Shown here: piece after piece, positions 60,284 through 64,000 of the stretch
Layout of the letters: each line of letters begins with the position of its first letter
Numbering within the stretch: the first letter of the stretch is position 1
DNA from: DATEPR01 sp036502345
Lineage (GTDB): Bacteria; Actinomycetota; Actinomycetes; Mycobacteriales; Pseudonocardiaceae
DNA: 64,000 nucleotides
Direction: 5' to 3'
Assembly: GCA_036502345.1 (NCBI GenBank)
Contig: DASXYT010000173.1
Location: 1 to 64,000 of the forward strand
Position numbers and translations under genes: made by a program
The notes under the pieces: model-generated
Database searches by the model: none
Told to the model about the DNA's origin: nothing
What the model saw: only the letters and a program-made list of their open reading frames with translations

Positions 60284-60764
60284 TGGCGACGGCGGGCCGA
60301 CCCGGGGAGTCCGGCGCCGGCTCAGGCGCTGTCTCCGACCCGTCGTCGACCGGTAACTCTCGGGGTAGCACCTCACTGAGCACGAACTCGGTCACCACGC
60401 CCGCGGAGGCCGCATCGTCCGCGTACAGGTGGAACCAGCCGTCCTTCGGCGCGCCCGGGCCGTACGTCGTGGTGGACCAGCCGAAGCCGTCCTGCCATGC
60501 CAGCGATATCGCACTGCCAATACCGGGAATGACCTCGCCGGATTCCTTGCGAACCGACAGCCGGGCGGAAAGGGGTTTTCTGGCATCAATGGTCATTGCA
60601 CTCACAACGAGCCCATGCTGTTCGAGCCCATCGGCGACCAGATCAAGATATGTCACGCAAATGTCAATTTCTTCGGGCGTCGCGCTGTGGCGCGGTCGTC
60701 CACCAGTGGTGATCGTGCGGACCCGGTGACCGACCTGCTCGGTGTGTGTCTGTAGCGCGCTCAC
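60279..60764 (-). CDS. Small cytosolic protein resembling DUF6292
   Basis: This 161-residue protein starts at GTG 60764 with AAGGGGG six bases upstream. It has a helical N-terminal part (EEIDICVTYLDLVADGLEQHGL) and then beta-rich segments, including ISLAWQDGFGWSTTTYG and DGWFHLYADDAASAG. The pattern recalls DUF6292 proteins of actinomycetes, whose role is unknown. The last 20 residues are Pro/Glu-rich. It has no membrane helix or signal peptide. It converges on the second adaptor gene and is divergent from the CHASE3 gene. The DUF match is from memory of the family and should be treated as tentative. Confidence 0.65.
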   Translation of the reverse strand: MSALQTHTEQVGHRVRTITTGGRPRHSATPEEIDICVTYLDLVADGLEQHGLVVSAMTIDARKPLSARLSVRKESGEVIPGIGSAISLAWQDGFGWSTTTYGPGAPKDGWFHLYADDAASAGVVTEFVLSEVLPRELPVDDGSETAPEPAPDSPGRPAVAS

Positions 60765-61146
60765 GTCGACCCCCTTCCCACCTTCCAAAATACATCGTCC
60801 GCCAACCAACATCACCCATCCTGGGTAGAAATCTATCGGCCAACCGGATACCAGGGGTCACCCCCTACCGGGTCGCACTAGTCCATCAACTTCACCCGAT
60901 CAGATTAAGGATCAGGCACTTGACGCGGAATTCCGCTACTCCATGCAGGGGGCAACGAGTCGGATAAGACCGATATTCACCCTGGACAACATCATTTCCC
61001 ACCCGGCAGAGCTGCCAGATCGGCTGGCCCAGCGACGTTACGATACCCAGAAGAACAGACATTCCACTCATCCGAGTGAACGCATCGCAGAGTGACCGCG
61101 GACGAGGTGTAGCTGACCGGGCAAGAACCAGCCACTATTACCAACC
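60765..61146. other. Divergent promoter region without a gene
   Basis: About 380 bases, less GC-rich than the surrounding genes, separate the DUF6292-like and CHASE3 genes. No gene is seen. It contains an operator-like site (61065-61078, listed separately). Exact promoters are not clear. Confidence 0.5.
61065..61078. promoter_or_regulatory. Copy of the TetR operator core before the CHASE3 gene
   Basis: CACTCATCCGAGTG is a perfect 5-4-5 palindrome. Its 12-base core ACTCATCCGAGT (61066-61077) is identical, including the asymmetric ATCC centre, to that of the second palindrome before the TetR gene at 52658-52673. It lies 69 bases before the GTG at 61147. Confidence 0.6.
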
Positions 61147-62598
61147 GTGACAAGGCGAGGCTGGCGGCCCCGCACCCTGCGCTGGCGGGTGTACCTGCTC
61201 GTCGGCGGGCTGCTGGTGCTGTTGGTGGCGACTGCGGGCACGACGGCCGTGGTCCGGTTGCGGCTGAGCTCAGTCGGCCACCGCCTGTCCGCAACGCTGC
61301 GACCTGCACAGGTGGCGACAGCCGACCTGATCCAGGCGTACGTCGACGAGGAGACCGGCGAGCGCGGCTACCTGCTCACCCACGATCTGACATTCCTACA
61401 GCCCTATAATTTGGGCGAACGGGATATAACGCGCTCCGGCCGACAACTCGGTCGCTACTTCGTGGACGATCCCGTGACCACCCACATCCTGACCGAGGTG
61501 GACCAGGCAGCCGACGCGTGGCGCAGCCAGGTCATCGATCCGGAGATCGCGGCGTTCCGGACTGGGACGCTGACCGGTGCCGCGCTGGTGGACAGCGTCG
61601 GGCTCGGCAAGACACGGTTCGACGCGCTGCGCGCCAAACTGAGCGAGCTGCAGGACCGGATCAACCAGTTGGTGACCGCTGCCCTGCAGGACTCCAACGC
61701 CGCGCAGAGCACGGCGAACAACGTGACGATCGCGGCCGCCATCGTGGCGGCGCTGTTGGCGTTCTTCGCCGCCTGGCAGCTGCGCACCTCGTTCGCCGTG
61801 CCGCTCAACAATCTCGTCGCGCAGATGCGGCGGGTGTCCAGCGGTGACCTCGACCATTCGGTGGACGTGTCCGGGCCGTTGGAGGTGACCACCGTCGGGG
61901 AGACGGTGGAGGCGATGCGGGTGCGGATTCTGGCTGAAAGTGCCAGGTCAGCGGGTGCCGCCCAGCAGTTGGCCCGCTACGAGGAGGCGGAGCGGATCGC
62001 CAGCAGTCTCGGTGACACGGTGATCCGGCAGTTGTTCACCACGAGTCTGACCCTCCAGTCCACCGCTGCCAGGTATCCAGCGGCGGCGCCTGTGCTGGCC
62101 GGCGCGATCACTGACCTGGACCGGGCGTTGAAGGACCTGCAGGCAGCGATCTTCGAGCTGACGTCCGCGCCGAGTTGGCAGCCGCTGGGCAACCAGGTGC
62201 TCGATCTGGTCGACCAGTTGGAGGCAGGCCTCGGGGCAGCACCCGAGGTCCAGTTGGCCGGCAGCGTGGACAGCGAGCGACTCCGACCGGTCGCCGCCGA
62301 TGTGGTGGCGGTGGTCAGGGACGTGCTCGGTGCGATCGTGCGACCCGCTGCGGCGAACAGGTCGACGATCAGCCTGAGCACCGACGACGGCCTGGTCCGG
62401 CTGTTGATCACCGGCGGCGGGGTGCCACCCGGTGCGGAGACCGGCGCGGCCACCGACGTGCGGGAGCGCGCCGCTCGGCTGGGTGGCACCTGCACAGTGG
62501 AGCGGGCCGGGGATTCGGTGACCGTCGACTGGCAGGTGCCGGTGCCGTCGGGTGACGGCGTCACGCCACCAGGGACGTGGCCCGCAGGCGATAGCTGA
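61147..62598 (+). CDS. CHASE3-HAMP histidine-kinase-like sensor lacking the phospho-acceptor His
   Basis: This 483-residue membrane protein has TM1 at 17-37, an extracytoplasmic CHASE3-like helical domain (about 40-185, DEETGERGYLLTHD), TM2 at 193-211 and a HAMP region (212-262). The cytosolic part begins like a NarL-type (HisKA_3) kinase: ERIASSLGDTVIRQLFTTSL corresponds to the usual R-D-L-H-D-x-V-I-Q-R-L-F, but Gly289 stands where the His should be. The C-terminal ATPase-like domain also lacks the usual DDGxG box. It should not autophosphorylate. It may be a pseudokinase that senses and binds a partner. No response regulator is adjacent. Its stop overlaps the convergent GNAT gene by 38 bases. 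Confidence 0.82.
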   Translation: MTRRGWRPRTLRWRVYLLVGGLLVLLVATAGTTAVVRLRLSSVGHRLSATLRPAQVATADLIQAYVDEETGERGYLLTHDLTFLQPYNLGERDITRSGRQLGRYFVDDPVTTHILTEVDQAADAWRSQVIDPEIAAFRTGTLTGAALVDSVGLGKTRFDALRAKLSELQDRINQLVTAALQDSNAAQSTANNVTIAAAIVAALLAFFAAWQLRTSFAVPLNNLVAQMRRVSSGDLDHSVDVSGPLEVTTVGETVEAMRVRILAESARSAGAAQQLARYEEAERIASSLGDTVIRQLFTTSLTLQSTAARYPAAAPVLAGAITDLDRALKDLQAAIFELTSAPSWQPLGNQVLDLVDQLEAGLGAAPEVQLAGSVDSERLRPVAADVVAVVRDVLGAIVRPAAANRSTISLSTDDGLVRLLITGGGVPPGAETGAATDVRERAARLGGTCTVERAGDSVTVDWQVPVPSGDGVTPPGTWPAGDS

Positions 62599-63505
62599 CC
62601 AGTTCCAGGTGTGGGCGGAAGCCGAGCGTGTGCAGCATTCGTCGGGACGGTGCGTTGCCGCCTGCGACGACGGCACAGGCGGTGGGGCGGGCGCCGTGCC
62701 TGTCGGCCAGCCGTTGGACGAGCGTGGTCACGAGCGCGGCCCCGATACCGTGGCTGCGGGATTCCGCTGCCACAGCGACAAAATCGACGAAGTAGTCGAG
62801 GGGTTGGATTCCGCCCACGGCGTAACCGACGAGTTTGCCGTTGTGTGTGGCCGCGACGAGGACACGGTCCCCCGTGCCGGCGAGGATCGCGGCGGCGGAC
62901 AGGTAGGTGTTCGGGAAAGACCGCTCGTGCAGCCGGATGAGGGCCTCGGCGATGGTCGAATCCGTTGGTGGAGTGGGAAATTCGGTAACCTCGACGGCGT
63001 CCGGGGCGACCGGAACGGCGCCGACCATCCGGACCAGGTCGACGCCGTCGAGTGCCAGCACGCTGCTGTACTCGCCCGGCGGGAATCCGTGGCGGTGAGC
63101 GAAGTCGGCGAGCCGGCAGTGTTCGACGTGGCCGTAGAGTTCGCTGTCCCGGATGCCGCGCAGGGCGGGCAGGGCGTGTGCGGCTGCGTACAGTGCGTCT
63201 GCGGTGCGGCTCCAGATGCGGTCGGCGGCGGGGTGCTCGGCGGGTACGTCGACGAAGGGGCCGTACCACCAGGCGCGGCCGAGGTGTTGGTCGACGTCGG
63301 CGGTCAGCAGGCCGCGGACCTGATCGGCATCGTCCACGGCCAGGAAGGTGTTGGTGGGCCAGTTCAGGCCGGCCAGTTCGTCGGCGAGTTCGGACGTGGT
63401 TTCCCCGTGGTAGCCGATGTGGTGACAGGGCACGGCTTGGAGCCGACAGAGCAGGGCAAGCACCTGGTCGTGGTCGGTGTCCATGGCGGGCCGAATGCGG
63501 AACAT
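62561..63505 (-). CDS. GNAT-family N-acetyltransferase with two GNAT folds
   Basis: This 314-residue cytosolic protein has tandem acetyltransferase folds. The C-terminal one is well conserved, with VDFVAVAAESRSHGIGAALVTTLV (motif A, R-x-x-G-I-G-A) and the closing RMLHTLGFRPHLEL. The N-terminal one starts FRIRPAMDTDHDQVLALL and contains VDVPAEHPAADRIW, a weaker CoA site. It transfers an acetyl group from acetyl-CoA to an unknown amine. ATG 63505 is chosen as the first Met of the conserved fold; it lacks a strong ribosome binding site. The 3' end overlaps the CHASE3 gene convergently. Confidence 0.85.
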   Translation of the reverse strand: MFRIRPAMDTDHDQVLALLCRLQAVPCHHIGYHGETTSELADELAGLNWPTNTFLAVDDADQVRGLLTADVDQHLGRAWWYGPFVDVPAEHPAADRIWSRTADALYAAAHALPALRGIRDSELYGHVEHCRLADFAHRHGFPPGEYSSVLALDGVDLVRMVGAVPVAPDAVEVTEFPTPPTDSTIAEALIRLHERSFPNTYLSAAAILAGTGDRVLVAATHNGKLVGYAVGGIQPLDYFVDFVAVAAESRSHGIGAALVTTLVQRLADRHGARPTACAVVAGGNAPSRRMLHTLGFRPHLELVSYRLRATSLVA

Positions 63506-63603
63506 AGTGGACAGCGTGACTCCGCCCAACGGGCGTACGCAAAGCAATTTCGTGCGGAAACAGTGAACACGGGCGGTATCCGGGCGCTATCGCCCGCGCG
63601 AAC

Positions 63604-63781
63604 GGTTGACACGCGGGCGCGAGCGTGACAGTTCCCAGCCAGGAAGGGTCGACACGCGAGGTGGCGGCCAGTGCCCGCACCGGCGGGAAGGGTCGACACA
63701 CAGGCGCAGCGAGCCGACACACGTGCGGCAAGGGTCGACACGCGGGCCGTCAGCGCACACGTCGACGGCGAGGGTCGACAC
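63604..63781. repeat. Degenerate short repeat array with core GGGTCGACAC
   Basis: The core occurs at 63646-63655, 63690-63699, 63732-63741 and 63772-63781, with close variants near 63604 (GGTTGACAC) and 63713 (CCGACAC). Spacing is 40-44 bases. Intervening sequence differs in content and length, so this is not a CRISPR array. Confidence 0.6.
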
Positions 63782-63792
63782 AAGCGGGCTGG

Positions 63793-63838
63793 TTACGCGC
63801 CAAGCGAACGCCCGGGCGATTACGCGGCAAGCGAACGC
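63793..63838. repeat. Pair of 19-base direct repeats
   Basis: TTACGCGCCAAGCGAACGC (63793-63811) and TTACGCGGCAAGCGAACGC (63820-63838) differ at one base and are 27 bases apart. They directly follow the GGGTCGACAC array. Confidence 0.65.
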
Positions 63839-64000
63839 GGCACGGGCCCCCGCAAGCAATGACCCCCGCGGGCAATCGGCGCCATCACCCCCGCGAGTCG
63901 ACCCTCACCGGAGAGTTCAACGCCACAACCCGGCCGAGTCGACCCCTCAGCGGGACAAACCAACCAACCCCGCGCGGCCACGGCTACCCGCTCCGCAGCC

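Larger units (their letters stand above)
63506..64000. other. Gene-poor end of the window
   Basis: The last 495 bases contain short repeats (listed separately) and several low-quality frames such as 63671-63862, whose products are Arg/Asp/Thr repeats generated by the DNA repeats. I do not support any of them as genes. A gene beginning past the right edge cannot be excluded. Confidence 0.5.

Noticed and set aside
63604..63781. Possible CRISPR array
   Set aside because: The repeated part is only about ten bases and the distances vary from 40 to 44; there are no cas genes.
63671..63862. Small plus-strand frame coding an Arg-Val-Asp-Thr repeat peptide
   Set aside because: The peptide repeats arise from the GGGTCGACAC DNA repeats; there is no ribosome binding site, and other frames across the same repeats are also open.

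Overview
The window is high-GC DNA with many GTG starts, stop/start overlaps of the ATGA or GTGA type, and AGGAGG-like ribosome binding sites. It looks like a chromosomal segment of a filamentous actinomycete. A Pseudonocardiaceae-type organism (Amycolatopsis, Lentzea, Saccharothrix or Kutzneria relatives) is the best guess, but this is inferred from gene content and not proven. I see no transposase, integrase, phage gene, CRISPR array or RNA gene.

Layout. (1) 1-3.6 kb, minus strand: the start of a trehalose-6-phosphate phosphatase gene and a three-gene sugar ABC importer (binding lipoprotein plus two permeases, no ATPase) behind a good -35/-10 promoter. (2) 4-33 kb: a large cell-surface polysaccharide locus. 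It holds an initiating polyprenyl-phosphate sugar transferase, secreted DUF11 and DMFA-like/DUF4082 proteins, a Gfo/Idh oxidoreductase, a nucleotide-sugar epimerase, two DegT aminotransferases each paired with a hexapeptide N-acyltransferase, UDP-glucose-type 6-dehydrogenase, at least five cytosolic glycosyltransferases, a flippase, an O-antigen-ligase/polymerase-like protein, a GT-C membrane transferase, a Wzz-like co-polymerase and a polysaccharide deacetylase. It also encodes a CMAH-like protein (metallo-beta-lactamase fold plus Rieske centre, in reversed domain order). Together these suggest a Wzx/Wzy-type pathway making a polymer rich in N-acylated amino sugars or uronic acids. (3) 33-37 kb: a ferredoxin-reductase-type flavoprotein, a phytoene-dehydrogenase-like flavoprotein, a histidine phosphatase and a mini AraC regulator.

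(4) 37-46 kb, minus strand: a DnaJ-NERD membrane protein, a small protein with an F-box-like helix motif, and a phospho-signalling operon (coiled-coil protein, PknG-like kinase, PP2C phosphatase, VWA protein, FHA protein). The kinase, phosphatase and FHA proteins each carry a pair of zinc ribbons. The VWA/kinase/PP2C set resembles TerY-P triads. (5) 46.4-51 kb, minus strand: a TPR-CHAT caspase-like protease with an intact His/Cys dyad, a 173-aa beta-sandwich protein, an ECF-type sigma factor, and a separate upstream gene for a 114-aa protein made of five 18-residue repeats. This is the best candidate for an undescribed system: a protease-sigma-factor switch with a multi-repeat partner or substrate.

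(6) 51.6-60 kb, plus strand: a secreted protein; a TetR regulator behind two operator-like palindromes, with a membrane protein; and a MacAB-like efflux operon (two HlyD adaptors, ATPase, FtsX-like permease, Gly-rich lipoprotein). (7) 60-64 kb: a DUF6292-like protein, a CHASE3-HAMP histidine-kinase-like protein whose phospho-acceptor His is replaced by Gly (its promoter region carries a copy of the TetR operator core), a double-GNAT acetyltransferase, and a gene-poor end with short degenerate repeats.

Start sites were chosen by ribosome binding sites, signal peptides, codon use and operon overlaps. All family assignments come from reading motifs; no database search was possible.
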